Shown here: positions 42,308 to 51,135 of the stretch, piece after piece
Position numbering within the stretch: position 1 is the first letter of the stretch
Layout: every line of letters starts with the position of its first letter
Source: Gordonia prachuapensis
GTDB taxonomy: Bacteria > Actinomycetota > Actinomycetes > Mycobacteriales > Mycobacteriaceae
Assembly (NCBI RefSeq): GCF_036350515.1
Contig: NZ_JAZDUE010000001.1
Span: 434,001 to 498,000, forward strand
Direction: 5' to 3'
DNA: 64,000 bases
Program-made: the position numbers and the translations under genes
Notes under the pieces: generated by a model
Told to the model about the DNA's origin: nothing
Database searches by the model: none
The model's input: the letters and a program-made list of their open reading frames with translations, nothing else

Positions 42308-42679
42308 ATGCGATTCGCACTACTGATCAACAACGCCGAGCCGGAACCCGGACAGATACCCGACGAGGCCATCGCCGAGATGCAGGTCGCGATGAGCGGC
42401 TACACCGACGCCCTGAACGCCGCCGGCGTCCTGGTGGCGGCCGAGATCCTCGAGCCCACCGCACGCACCCAGACGGTCACGCGACGCGATGGGGACCTAC
42501 GCGTCCAGGACGGTCCGTTCGCCGACACCCGTGAGGCTCTGGCCGGCGTCTTCCTGCTCGATGTGCCCGACCGCGACGCGGCGATGACCTGGGCGGAGAA
42601 GTTGCCGGCGACGCAGTACGCGGTGGTCGAGGTGCGTCAGGCAGCGCTGTCGTGTGTCGACGGTGCCTGGGCGCACTGA
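42308..42679 (+). CDS. YciI/DGPF domain protein, partner of ECF42 sigma factor
   Basis: 123 residues. The fold begins MRFALLINNAEP and contains the DGPF motif in VQDGPFADTREALAGVFLLDV, which defines the YCII-related DGPF family. DGPF proteins are encoded beside ECF42 sigma factors, which are known to control their expression; the sigma gene starts nine bases downstream. Function of the protein is unknown; YCII relatives are small enzymes with His/Asp pairs. GACGAGGAGG lies just before the ATG. Confidence 0.9.
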   Translation: MRFALLINNAEPEPGQIPDEAIAEMQVAMSGYTDALNAAGVLVAAEILEPTARTQTVTRRDGDLRVQDGPFADTREALAGVFLLDVPDRDAAMTWAEKLPATQYAVVEVRQAALSCVDGAWAH

Positions 42680-42688
42680 AGCAGTCGT

Positions 42689-43870
42689 GTGACCACGAGA
42701 TCGGCATCCGAGGTCGCGGAGCGTGCCGCCCGGGAGTCCTACGGTCGGCTGCTTGCCGCGGTGGCGGCGGCCACACACGACGTGGCCGCCGCCGAGGACG
42801 CGCTCGGTGACGCATTCGAGCGTGCCCTGCGGCGCTGGCCGGTCGACGGTGTGCCGACGGAGCCGGACGCCTGGCTGCTCACGGTGGCTCGCAATCGTCA
42901 GCGCGACCTGTGGCGTTCGGCGGCGTTCCGGACCGCGGTGCCCTTCGACGAGTTCATCCACGCCGGCGTCGCGCCGGACGGAGTCGTGTCACCGTTGCGT
43001 GACCGTCGACTCGAACTGCTACTCGTGTGCGCGCATCCGGCGATCAGTGCGGGTGTGCACGCACCGTTGATGCTGAACACCGTCCTCGGCTACACGGCCG
43101 AACAGATCGGGCGCGCGTTCGCGATACCGACGTCGACGATGGCGGCGCGACTGGTGCGCGCGAAGCGACACATCAAGGAGCGGGCTCTTGAGTTCGTGGT
43201 GCCGTCGGGTGACGAGGTCGGGCGTCGGGTGGCTCCGGTGCTCGAATCCGTATGGGCGGCTTTCAGTATCGAGTGGCCGACCGTCGCGCGCGAACGACGC
43301 GCACTGTTGCTCGGTCTGGGCCAGGTGATCAGCGAGGTGTTGCGCGACGATGCCGAGGCGCACGGACTGGTCGCCGCGATGGAGTTGTCGTCGGCGCGGT
43401 TGCCGGCCCGCACCGGCGACGACGGCAACTTCGTCCCGCTGTCGGAGCAGGACCCGGCGCGGTGGGACGCCGACCTCATCGCCGACGCGCACGTTCACCT
43501 TCGGGAGGCCCACCGGCTGAGGTCGATCGGACGGTTCCAGTTGGAGGCCGCGATCGGGGCGGTGCACTGCGCGCGCCTGCCCGGCCGTCCGCCCGATTGG
43601 GACGTGCTGCGCCGACTGCACGAGTCCCTGCAGGCGCTGGCAGCCGTCGTCGCCGAGACCGACGGCCCCGAAGCGGCGTTGGCGAAACTGGAGTCGCTCG
43701 ATGGTGCGCATCGGTTCCAACCGGCATGGGTGACCCGGGCGCACCTGCTCGAACGACTGGGGCGTACCTCCGACGCCGCGCAGGCCTACCACAAAGCGAT
43801 CAGCCTCACGATCGACGCAACCGAACGCGACTACCTCACTCGGCGGAGGACCGACCTCGACACCCGGTAG
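42689..43870 (+). CDS. ECF42-type RNA polymerase sigma factor with C-terminal extension
   Basis: 393 residues. Region sigma-2 is in the first 90 residues (AAEDALGDAFERALRRWP; PDAWLLTVARNRQRDLWR), sigma-4 around 135-165 (VLGYTAEQIGRAFAIPTSTMAARLVRAKRHIKE). A 200-residue C-terminal extension with helical repeats (DLIADAHVHLREAHRLRSIGRFQLEAAIGAVHCAR; HLLERLGRTSDAAQAYHKAI) is the DUF6596/TPR-like part typical of ECF42, which lacks an anti-sigma factor and is thought to regulate itself through this domain. GTG at 42689 follows the DGPF gene by nine bases, so both are one transcript. Confidence 0.92.
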   Translation: MTTRSASEVAERAARESYGRLLAAVAAATHDVAAAEDALGDAFERALRRWPVDGVPTEPDAWLLTVARNRQRDLWRSAAFRTAVPFDEFIHAGVAPDGVVSPLRDRRLELLLVCAHPAISAGVHAPLMLNTVLGYTAEQIGRAFAIPTSTMAARLVRAKRHIKERALEFVVPSGDEVGRRVAPVLESVWAAFSIEWPTVARERRALLLGLGQVISEVLRDDAEAHGLVAAMELSSARLPARTGDDGNFVPLSEQDPARWDADLIADAHVHLREAHRLRSIGRFQLEAAIGAVHCARLPGRPPDWDVLRRLHESLQALAAVVAETDGPEAALAKLESLDGAHRFQPAWVTRAHLLERLGRTSDAAQAYHKAISLTIDATERDYLTRRRTDLDTR

Positions 43871-43960
43871 GTCGACCCGACCGGTCTGTCGCGTCGAGCG
43901 CCGAGGGAAGTAGACATTCCGTCCGTTGATCGTGCGCCGACCAGGCCGCAGAGTGGCCCA

Positions 43961-45379
43961 ATGACCATCGGCGCACCCACCGACCAACCCGACGCGCATG
44001 CCGCCCCGCAGGCCGACTACCGCGACAAGGTTCTCGCGGTCGAGCCGGGCGGGAACGAACAGATCCCGCTCGAGGCACGCCACGGCACCCCGCGGGGGCT
44101 CTTCTGGACCTGGACAGCGCCCAACCTCGAGTTCGCGACGATCTTCGTCGGGGTGATCTCGGTGCTCTACTTCGGGCTGTCCTTCTGGCAGGCCGTGGCG
44201 GCGATGGCGCTCGGCAACCTTCTCGGGGCCGCGGCCCATTTCCTGTTGTCCGCGGAGGGGCCGTTGCACGGAGTGCCGCAGATGGTGTTGGGGCGCCTGG
44301 CTTTCGGTTATCGGGGCAATGTCATCCCGGCGACGTTCATGGCGGTGATGTGCGGTGTCGGCTGGTTCGCGACCAACAGCGTCAGCGGCGCCTTCGCGTT
44401 GTCGTCCCTGTTCGGAATGACCCCGTTGGTCGGCCTCGTCGTCATCGTGGTGTTGCAGACGTCGTTCGCGTTCTTCGGGCACAACCTCGTCCAACGGTTC
44501 GAACGCATCGCGGCACCGATCCTGGCGGTGATCTTCGTGATCGGGGCCGTCATCATCTTCGGCAAATCGCAGCTCGGTGCACCGTCGGCCGACGGCGGAT
44601 TCTCCACCGGCGGTTTCCTGTTGACCGTCGGTGCCGCGTTCGGCTACACGGCGGGCTGGACACCCTACGCGGCCGACTACACCCGGTATCTGCCCCCGAC
44701 CGTCTCGAAGATCCAGACCGGGCTGTTCGCCTCCGCCGGGTTGTTCCTGTCGACAACGTTCCTCATGGTCGTGGGTGCGGCGTCGATCACCATCGGAGAT
44801 CCCGTCTCCGACAACCCGACCGAAGCGTTCACCGCGAACCTCCCGTCGGCGGTGGCGGATCTGACACTGCTGGCCATCGCCATCGGAGCCGTCGCGGCCA
44901 ACGCCATCAACGTGTACTCCGGCGCGATGGCGTTCGTCACGATGGGCTTCCGGCTGCCGGTGGGATTGCAACGGGCGTTGGTCACCGTCTTCTTCGGTGT
45001 CGTTGGATTCCTCGTCGCGTGGTGGGCCCTCGACGACGCGGCCGCCTCCTACGAGGCGTTCCTGCTGCTGGTCGCGTACTGGATCGGGCCGTGGCTGGGT
45101 GTCGTGTTCGCGGATCGGCTCCTGCGGCGCGAGCAGCCCCCGTTGGCCCTGTTGTACGACACCGGTTACCGCAACTGGGCGGGGGTGGCAGCGTTCGTCG
45201 TCGCGCTGGTCGGCTCGGTGCTGCTCTTCTGCAATCAGGAGAAGTTCGTCGGCATCGTGGTGCGGGCCGTACCCGAGCTGGGTGACATCGGTGCCTTCGT
45301 CGGATTCGTCATCGCGTTCCTGGGCTACCTGGTCCTCGCCCGTGGTCAGGTCGAGGAATCGCAGCGTGCGTATCGCTGA
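43961..45379 (+). CDS. NCS1 family purine/cytosine permease
   Basis: 472 residues, about twelve membrane helices. The start of the transport domain, GTPRGLFWTWTAPNLEFATIFVGVI, and later GAFGYTAGWTPYAADYTRYLP-type sequence (AFGYTAGWTPYAADYTRYLP) are the conserved NCS1 substrate-site regions; NAINVYSGAMAFVTMGFRL follows. Members move cytosine, purines, allantoin or related compounds with protons or sodium. It is convergent with a PucR regulator, beyond which are a cytosine deaminase and an oxygenase, so cytosine or a related base is the likely cargo. Confidence 0.9.
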   Translation: MTIGAPTDQPDAHAAPQADYRDKVLAVEPGGNEQIPLEARHGTPRGLFWTWTAPNLEFATIFVGVISVLYFGLSFWQAVAAMALGNLLGAAAHFLLSAEGPLHGVPQMVLGRLAFGYRGNVIPATFMAVMCGVGWFATNSVSGAFALSSLFGMTPLVGLVVIVVLQTSFAFFGHNLVQRFERIAAPILAVIFVIGAVIIFGKSQLGAPSADGGFSTGGFLLTVGAAFGYTAGWTPYAADYTRYLPPTVSKIQTGLFASAGLFLSTTFLMVVGAASITIGDPVSDNPTEAFTANLPSAVADLTLLAIAIGAVAANAINVYSGAMAFVTMGFRLPVGLQRALVTVFFGVVGFLVAWWALDDAAASYEAFLLLVAYWIGPWLGVVFADRLLRREQPPLALLYDTGYRNWAGVAAFVVALVGSVLLFCNQEKFVGIVVRAVPELGDIGAFVGFVIAFLGYLVLARGQVEESQRAYR

Positions 45380-45388
45380 TCGGCGCGG

Positions 45389-46954
45389 TCACCGTCGCCG
45401 TCCGCCGGTCCGTTCCACCGCGATCGCGAGCAGCACCGAGGTGTAGATGTCCGGCGCGGTCGGGTCGAACCCGAGTACGCCCCGGATCCGGTCGAGCCGC
45501 TGATAGAGACTCTGACGTCCGATGTGCAGCACCTCCGCGGACCTGGTGGCGCTACAGCCGAGCCGCAGGTGGGTCTCGAGTGTCGTCAGCAGTCGGCCAT
45601 CCGGCCCGTCGTGAACGATGAGCGGTGACAACAGATCTGCGATCTCCGCACGCACGTCGTCGTCGACAGCGCGGACAGCTGCGTGGGTGACGAGTTCGCG
45701 GCTGGTGAACACCTGACGGGTCGGATCCGCGATCGACAGGTCGTTCGCGAGACCGATCCGCTCCCCGGCGCGACGAAGCGATTCGGCGAGCCGCGCGGAC
45801 AACTCGATGCCTGGCGGAGCGTCGTCGAGCCGGTGTGCGTCACCCACGACCGTCGTCATCCCGCCGGCGATGCCCCGGACCGCGGCGATCGCATCTGCGG
45901 TCTCGCCGACCGGGTCGGTCGCCGAGGTCGTGACCATCAGGGCGTACACCGTCGCGTCGACAGTCGCCGACACGATGCCGCCGACACTGCCGGCCGCGCG
46001 CGCCAAGGCCGCGTCGGCCATCCGGGGGTCCGGCGCCTCGGCGGCCACAGTGACCAGCCGCGCCGAGTCCTGACGTCCCACACCTGCGCTCACCAATCGG
46101 GCGAGCAGGTCGGCGCGACGGATCGCGCGGCCCCCGACGATCTCCTCGACGAGCCGTGTTCCGACAGTCGAGCCCCGGGTCCCCGATCGGGTGAGGGTCG
46201 CGGCGACCGGGCCTGCGGCGACCTCGAGTAGCCGTTCGACCCGATCGGAAGGATGGCCGGCACCCGTGCCCGCGACGAGGCGCGCTATCTCGCGGCCACG
46301 TACGACGACCGGCGTCGTTGCCGAGGCGGCCTCGACGATCCGCCATGCCGACCGGTCGTCGTCGACGCCATGTGCTGCGAGCAGGGCCCCGCCCGACCCG
46401 ATCAACACGACCGGACACCCGGTCGCCTCCGCGACAGAACCGAGCATTCCGGCGACTCCGCCGGGGGAGACGAGGTCGGTGTGCAGGGCCTCGTCGAGCC
46501 GGGCGCGCAATCTCAGTTCGTCGACCTCGGCCGCCACGATGGCGGTGTTGGCGCGGCGGCAGATATCGATGAACGGTTGCACGCGACGCAGTTCGATGAT
46601 CGGCAACCTGGACGCAGATCCTTCCTGCACCATCTCGTCGGGGAGCACGTCGAACGTCCGGCCCACCTCGAAGGCGAGCCCGGCGACACCTCGCTCGGCG
46701 AGGTCACGGACATAGTGACGCCGTGTGCCGGCGTCGAGTCCGCGCAGGCCGAGTCCGGTGGTGAGAAGGAGTTCACCGCCCGTCAGCAACGGTCCGATCT
46801 CGAAGATCTCGCTGGAATGCACCCACCTCACCGGATTGCCGAGCCGCTCGTGTGCGGTGAGGACGCGTGGGTCGGCGGCGGCGAGGTGCAGGGCGATGAC
46901 CTCACGCAGACTCGGAAGTGTGGCGGAGGACGTAGGAGACGAGAACGTCGGCAC
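45389..46954 (-). CDS. PucR family transcriptional regulator
   Basis: 521 residues. The N-terminal PucR sensor domain begins LPSLREVIALHLAAADPRVLTAHERLGNPVRWVHSSE and includes LLTGGELLLTTGLGLRG; the centre is a GGDEF-like fold remnant; the C-terminal HTH_30 reads LLTTLETHLRLGCSATRSAEVLHIGRQSLYQRLDRI. PucR proteins control purine catabolism and related nitrogen pathways in response to small ligands. It is divergent from the cytosine deaminase gene, with a 26-base dyad in the gap. GTG 46954 has only a weak ribosome site. Confidence 0.9.
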   Translation of the reverse strand: MPTFSSPTSSATLPSLREVIALHLAAADPRVLTAHERLGNPVRWVHSSEIFEIGPLLTGGELLLTTGLGLRGLDAGTRRHYVRDLAERGVAGLAFEVGRTFDVLPDEMVQEGSASRLPIIELRRVQPFIDICRRANTAIVAAEVDELRLRARLDEALHTDLVSPGGVAGMLGSVAEATGCPVVLIGSGGALLAAHGVDDDRSAWRIVEAASATTPVVVRGREIARLVAGTGAGHPSDRVERLLEVAAGPVAATLTRSGTRGSTVGTRLVEEIVGGRAIRRADLLARLVSAGVGRQDSARLVTVAAEAPDPRMADAALARAAGSVGGIVSATVDATVYALMVTTSATDPVGETADAIAAVRGIAGGMTTVVGDAHRLDDAPPGIELSARLAESLRRAGERIGLANDLSIADPTRQVFTSRELVTHAAVRAVDDDVRAEIADLLSPLIVHDGPDGRLLTTLETHLRLGCSATRSAEVLHIGRQSLYQRLDRIRGVLGFDPTAPDIYTSVLLAIAVERTGGRRR

Positions 46955-46973
46955 CAGCTGACGATATGCACAT

Positions 46974-46999
46974 GTCCGTCACGCTGCAGCACGACGGAC
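46974..46999. promoter_or_regulatory. Dyad, possible PucR operator
   Basis: GTCCGTC and GACGGAC are perfect 7-base arms flanking a central GCTGCAGC palindrome, a 26-base symmetric element interrupted by two mismatched pairs each side. It lies 20 bases from the PucR start and 41 from the deaminase start, in the shared promoter gap. Confidence 0.45.
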
Positions 47000-47040
47000 T
47001 GTCGGTTGTCGTGCTCGGAAAGCGACGGCAGGCTCGACAC

Positions 47041-47577
47041 ATGACCTTTCGCGCGGACGCGTGGTCCGACATCGACCCGACGCTCCTGCTCGGCACCGCC
47101 CGCCGGCAGGCGCAACGCGGACTCGACGAAGGAGGCATCCCGATCGGCGCGGCGCTGTTCGCGGGTGACGGCACCCTGCTGGGCGAAGGACGAAACCGCC
47201 GGGTGCAGCACGACGATCCGTCGGTCCACGGGGAGACCGACGCGTTTCGGGCTGCCGGGCGCCAGCGTGACTATGGATCGACGATCATGGTGACGACACT
47301 CGCACCGTGCTGGTACTGCAGCGGTTTGATCCGCCAATTCGGCATCGGGGCGGTGGTGATCGGCGAGAACCGTACGTTCAGCGGCGGGGAGGAGTGGCTG
47401 GCCGAACTCGGCGTACGGGTGACCATCCTCGACGACGCCCTCTGCACATCGATGATGACCGAGTTCATCGCGGCCCATCCCTCGCTGTGGCATGAGGACA
47501 TCGGCGTCGCCGACACGCCGACCAGCACCCCGACCAGCCCGACCCCGTCAGACCCGATCCGGAGCGCGAATTCATGA
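47041..47577 (+). CDS. Cytosine deaminase, yeast-type
   Basis: 178 residues of the CDA fold. The zinc site is HGETDAF (His and catalytic Glu) and APCWYCSG (two Cys). The rest resembles yeast cytosine deaminase Fcy1 rather than the TIM-barrel CodA: VVIGENRTFSGGEEWL and the C-terminus LWHEDIGV match the Fcy1 gate and tail. The predicted reaction is cytosine to uracil plus ammonia, though other aminopyrimidines are possible. A Thr/Pro-rich tail of 20 residues is extra. ATG 47041 fits the family N-terminus. Its stop overlaps the next gene's ATG by four bases. Confidence 0.85.
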   Translation: MTFRADAWSDIDPTLLLGTARRQAQRGLDEGGIPIGAALFAGDGTLLGEGRNRRVQHDDPSVHGETDAFRAAGRQRDYGSTIMVTTLAPCWYCSGLIRQFGIGAVVIGENRTFSGGEEWLAELGVRVTILDDALCTSMMTEFIAAHPSLWHEDIGVADTPTSTPTSPTPSDPIRSANS

Positions 47578-48545
47578 CCGACAGTCCGATTCTCACCGTC
47601 GACCTACGCGACTGGCGCGCGGGTGGTTCCGCCGCCGACCGGGTGTGCGCAGCCGTCGATGAGTCCTTGCAGCAGGCGGGCTTCCTGCTGGTCCGAGGTC
47701 ATGGCGTCGATCCCGCACTGTCGGCGGGCCTGCGCCACGCGGCCCGCGAGTTCTTCGCCCTGCCCGCCGAGGTCAAGTCCCGGTATGCCGTCGGCGTGGG
47801 TGGGCGCGGCTGGATCGGCCCGGGAATGGAGGCCAACGGCTACGCCGAGGGGACCGAGACGCCACCGGATCTCAAGGAGACCTACAACTGCGGCGCACAG
47901 ACCCCGGTCGGCGACCGGGAGGTCGACGACTACTGGTTCGCCCCGGACGTCTGGCCGACGGAGTCGCCCGAACTGCGCGCGCTGTTCACCGCGTGGACCA
48001 CCCAGGTGAAGGCGCTGTCGGACGAGTTGCTCGCCCTGATGTCGGCGTCGCTGGGATTCACCGGAGACGCGAACCCGTTTCGTGACCTCGCCGGCAACTC
48101 GACCTGGACGTCCAACATCAACCACTACCCGCCGATGGCGGTGGTGGGTGATCCCGAGCCCGGTCAGTTCCGCATCGGGCCGCACACCGATTTCGGCACG
48201 GTGACCGTTCTGGACCGCGAACCCGGCGCCGGCGGACTGCAGGTCTACAGCGCCGAGTCCGGGTGGGCGGACGCCCCGTACGAGCCCGACGCGCTCACCA
48301 TCAACATCGGTGATCTGCTCGAGTACTGGTCGGGTGGCCGATGGCCGGCGGGACGGCATCGCGTGCTGCCGCCGCAACCCGATGCGCCCGAAGAGGATCT
48401 GGTGTCGTTGATCTTTTTCTACGAGCTCGACCACGATGCGGTCGTGTCGCCGATTTCTCCGCCGCTGGCGCGACGTTCCGGGCTACCGCCGGTGGTCTCG
48501 GGAGACTTCATCAAGGAACGGCTCGACGCCATTTCCGTCGGGTGA
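47574..48545 (+). CDS. 2-oxoglutarate/Fe(II)-dependent oxygenase, isopenicillin-N-synthase-like
   Basis: 323 residues. The N-terminal DIOX_N domain reads AGFLLVRGHGVDPALSAGLRHAAREFFALP; the catalytic jelly roll has GPHTDFGTVTVL (His and Asp of the iron facial triad) and PAGRHRVLPP (the distal His), with the 2-oxoglutarate Arg expected in the following strand. The family includes thymine 7-hydroxylase of fungi as well as antibiotic and hormone oxygenases. Its ATGA overlap with the cytosine deaminase gene makes a nucleobase or its breakdown product the likely substrate, which is inference from context. Confidence 0.85.
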   Translation: MTDSPILTVDLRDWRAGGSAADRVCAAVDESLQQAGFLLVRGHGVDPALSAGLRHAAREFFALPAEVKSRYAVGVGGRGWIGPGMEANGYAEGTETPPDLKETYNCGAQTPVGDREVDDYWFAPDVWPTESPELRALFTAWTTQVKALSDELLALMSASLGFTGDANPFRDLAGNSTWTSNINHYPPMAVVGDPEPGQFRIGPHTDFGTVTVLDREPGAGGLQVYSAESGWADAPYEPDALTINIGDLLEYWSGGRWPAGRHRVLPPQPDAPEEDLVSLIFFYELDHDAVVSPISPPLARRSGLPPVVSGDFIKERLDAISVG

Positions 48546-48582
48546 AGTCGGCCGCCGGTCTCAGCACGCGGCGTCGCGCCGC

Positions 48583-48771
48583 TCACCACCACCCGGTTGC
48601 CGCGAGGACGACGACGGCGGCGAGACACAGCATCATCACGGCGCTGCGCCACAGCAGGCCCGTGGCCGGGTTGTCGATGTGCGCCGGATCGGTGTGCCGG
48701 GCGCGGTCCTGGCTTGCGCCGTCTTCCGATGAGTCGGTGCTGATCGCATTCGGCGATTCGATGACTGCCAT
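48583..48771 (-). CDS. Small single-pass membrane protein
   Basis: 62 residues. Residues 1-35 are acidic and polar, then LLWRSAVMMLCLAAVVVLAATGWW forms one membrane helix at the very C-terminus, giving a tail-anchored layout. GAGAGGA lies 9 bases before ATG 48771, so it is probably translated. No family recognised. It lies convergent with the oxygenase gene and downstream of the HtrA-like protease terminator. Confidence 0.6.
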   Translation of the reverse strand: MAVIESPNAISTDSSEDGASQDRARHTDPAHIDNPATGLLWRSAVMMLCLAAVVVLAATGWW

Positions 48772-48869
48772 GACGTGAGTCCTCTCGGGATGTCGTGGAA
48801 GAAGCATCGCGTCGGCCGCTTGGCTCGCACTTGGGGTCAGCTTGGGCGCGGGATGTGTCTCCGCAACGC

Positions 48870-48904
48870 AAAACGGCTCCGTCGATCAGATGATCGACGG
48901 AGCC
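48870..48904 (-). terminator. Rho-independent terminator of the HtrA-like gene
   Basis: A perfect 14-bp stem (GGCTCCGTCGATCA and complement) with a two-base centre, followed on the minus strand by TTTT, ending 19 bases after the protease stop codon. One of the few terminators here with a T-run. Confidence 0.88.
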
Positions 48905-48922
48905 GCCCCGTTCCCCGGGGTG

Positions 48923-50326
48923 TCAGGGCACGAGTCCGAAGCCGCCACCGAACGGCGACCGGGGCTGACCGGATTGGCCGCCGGATTCGGGAATCGTGGT
49001 CTGCGCCTCGTCGACGGCACTGCCCAGCGTGACCTGCTCGGTTCGGGCGTCGTCACCCGAACCCACGGTGACGGTGATCGTGTCGCCGGGTGAATAGGTG
49101 AGGACCTGCGCCATGAGGTCGGCGTAGCTGCTGATCTTGGTGTCGCCGATCTTGGTGATGACATCGCCTTCGGCGATCCCGGCGTCGGCCGCCGCGCCGC
49201 CGGGCTCCACGCCCGAGATCTGCGCGCCGGATTCCGAGCCGGACGTGGACGCAAGTGAACCCGTCACGCCGAGAACAGGTTTGGTGGCCTTCCCGTTCTG
49301 CAGCAGCTCGTCGCCGATCCGCTTGGCCTCGTTGACGGGGATGGCGAAACCGAGACCGTAGGCCTGCACACCGCCGGCGGCGGCCTGCCCGGTGTTGACC
49401 GCGGAGTTCACGCCGACGACCTCGCCCTGCAGGTTCACCAGCGGCCCGCCGGAGTTGCCTGGATTGATCGGGGTGTCGGTCTGCAGTCCGTTGTAAACCG
49501 TGACGGCCGAACCGCTCTCGTCCGCGGCGGTGACGGTGCGCGACAGGGCGCTGACGATGCCCGACGTCACCGTGTTGGACAGGTTCTCCGGGCTGCCGAC
49601 GGCCACCACCTGCTGACCGACCTGCAGAGTGTCGGAGTCGCCGAGCGTCGCGGGGGTCAGGCCGGAGGCGCCGTCGAGCTTGATCACCGCGAGGTCGTAG
49701 GACGGCGACGTGCCGGTGATGTTCGCGGTGTAGGACTTTCCATCCCCGGTGGTGACCTGGATGGTGCTGCCGCTGCCCGCCGCGGCGACCACGTGATTGT
49801 TGGTCAGGACGTAACCGTCCGGGGAGAGCACGATGCCGCTCCCGACGGCGGTGCCCTGGGCGGTCGCCACCTGGATGTCGGCGGTCGACTTGGAGGCGAC
49901 CTGGGCGGCGTAGGTGACCGATCCCGGTTTCACGTCGGCCGCCTGCTGGGCGTTCCCCTGCTGTGAACTGAGGACGGGAACGCCTGCGGGTGCGGCGCTG
50001 TCGAGCAGGGCGCTGCCGCCGACGCCGACAGCACCGCCGAGCAGGCCGGCGATCAGTGCCGTCACGACGAGGGGCCGCGTGACCGTCCGGGACCGTGACT
50101 CCCTACCAGGCTGCGGTGCCGGACCCTGATGCGGTGCCGGACCCTGGTGGGCTGCGGGACCCTGGTGGGGTGCGGGGCCGTACAGCGGATGACCGGCCGA
50201 CCACGGCTGCTGGGGCGCGGTCGGATACGCAGACTGGGCCGCGATGGGTTCGGTGGCCGGGTCGGGCTCGGCGGGGCTGTTCGAGGGTCCGCGGTCGTCG
50301 CGGCCGGAGGGATCGGATTGGTTCAC
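48923..50326 (-). CDS. HtrA/PepD-like S1C serine protease
   Basis: 467 residues. A cytoplasmic Pro/Gln-rich N-terminus with repeated HQGPAP units (residues 50-72), one membrane helix (PLVVTALIAGLLGGAVGVGGSALL), a trypsin-like domain with His in VLTNNHVVA, Asp in SYDLAVIKLD and Ser in NPGNSGGPLV, then one PDZ domain (GAQISGVEPGGAAADAGIAEGDVITKIGDTKI) and a Gly/Pro tail. It degrades or refolds damaged proteins in the cell envelope. GTG 50326 is the start. In mycobacteria such genes are often under SigE/MprAB control; no such site was recognised. Confidence 0.92.
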   Translation of the reverse strand: MNQSDPSGRDDRGPSNSPAEPDPATEPIAAQSAYPTAPQQPWSAGHPLYGPAPHQGPAAHQGPAPHQGPAPQPGRESRSRTVTRPLVVTALIAGLLGGAVGVGGSALLDSAAPAGVPVLSSQQGNAQQAADVKPGSVTYAAQVASKSTADIQVATAQGTAVGSGIVLSPDGYVLTNNHVVAAAGSGSTIQVTTGDGKSYTANITGTSPSYDLAVIKLDGASGLTPATLGDSDTLQVGQQVVAVGSPENLSNTVTSGIVSALSRTVTAADESGSAVTVYNGLQTDTPINPGNSGGPLVNLQGEVVGVNSAVNTGQAAAGGVQAYGLGFAIPVNEAKRIGDELLQNGKATKPVLGVTGSLASTSGSESGAQISGVEPGGAAADAGIAEGDVITKIGDTKISSYADLMAQVLTYSPGDTITVTVGSGDDARTEQVTLGSAVDEAQTTIPESGGQSGQPRSPFGGGFGLVP

Positions 50327-50422
50327 GACACCACGATGCCGATGAAGGTTGAGAAGAACTCAAGAGGCGGGCTCCGGATTCGCTGACAGTTTCCTGCGTC
50401 GGATCTCAGCGAAATCCGAAGT

Positions 50423-51019
50423 TCAGCGCAGCACGAGTGCGACGGTGCGGTAGACCACCGCGTCCAGGTCGTCGCCGAGTGTGCCCGTCAGCCACTGCTG
50501 TGCGAGCTCGGCCATCGCCCCGGTGAACATCGCGGCACCGGTGCGCAACGTCAGTGGATCCGGGGCCGGCCGGGCGGACGCGGTCTCGGCGAGCACGAGA
50601 TCCATCAGCAGGTCCTGCGTAGCCGCACGCCGGGCGGCCAACACGGGGTGTGCACGGCCTTCGGTGAACAGGATTCGTCCGCATCGGGGATCGTCGGAGG
50701 CGAAACCGAGGACCGCCCGGACGCCTTCCGACGTTCGTGTGCGAACAGACGAACCGGCCGACGACATCGCCTCGCTGACACGGACGGCGAGCCGTTCGGC
50801 GACCATGTCGTACACGGCACCGAGTAGTTCGTCGGTGTCGGTGAAACTCTCGTAGAAGTACCGGGTGTTCAACCCTGATTCACGACAGACCGACCGTACC
50901 GATATCCCGGCGGCGCCCGCGGCGCCGAACACCTCGAACGCGGCGTCGATCAACAGCCCCCTCCGCTCGGTGCGGCGATCGGTGAGTGGCACACCTGCCC
51001 AGCGGGTCGGACTCGACAT
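50423..51019 (-). CDS. TetR family transcriptional regulator
   Basis: 198 residues. The helix-turn-helix is RRGLLIDAAFEVFGAAGAAGISVRSVCRESGLNTRYFYESFTDTDELL, fully standard for TetR, followed by a helical ligand domain. ATG 51019 matches the usual short N-terminus; an upstream start is unlikely. It is divergent from the MpaB-family oxygenase at 51136, with a 22-base palindrome between, so that gene and itself are the likely targets. Confidence 0.92.
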   Translation of the reverse strand: MSSPTRWAGVPLTDRRTERRGLLIDAAFEVFGAAGAAGISVRSVCRESGLNTRYFYESFTDTDELLGAVYDMVAERLAVRVSEAMSSAGSSVRTRTSEGVRAVLGFASDDPRCGRILFTEGRAHPVLAARRAATQDLLMDLVLAETASARPAPDPLTLRTGAAMFTGAMAELAQQWLTGTLGDDLDAVVYRTVALVLR

Positions 51020-51060
51020 CGACCCAGCGTACGACGAGGTCAGCAAGATGGAAACCAAAG

Positions 51061-51082
51061 TCTGGTCACGGCCGTCACCAGA
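51061..51082. promoter_or_regulatory. TetR operator candidate
   Basis: TCTGGT-C-ACGGCCGT-C-ACCAGA: a 22-base palindrome with a single mismatched pair, midway between the divergent TetR and MpaB-family genes. Size and position are typical of TetR operators. Confidence 0.7.
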
Positions 51083-51135
51083 ATCTATGCTGGAGTCATC
51101 GAGTTCACGCCATCGACACACGAAAGGACCGGGAC

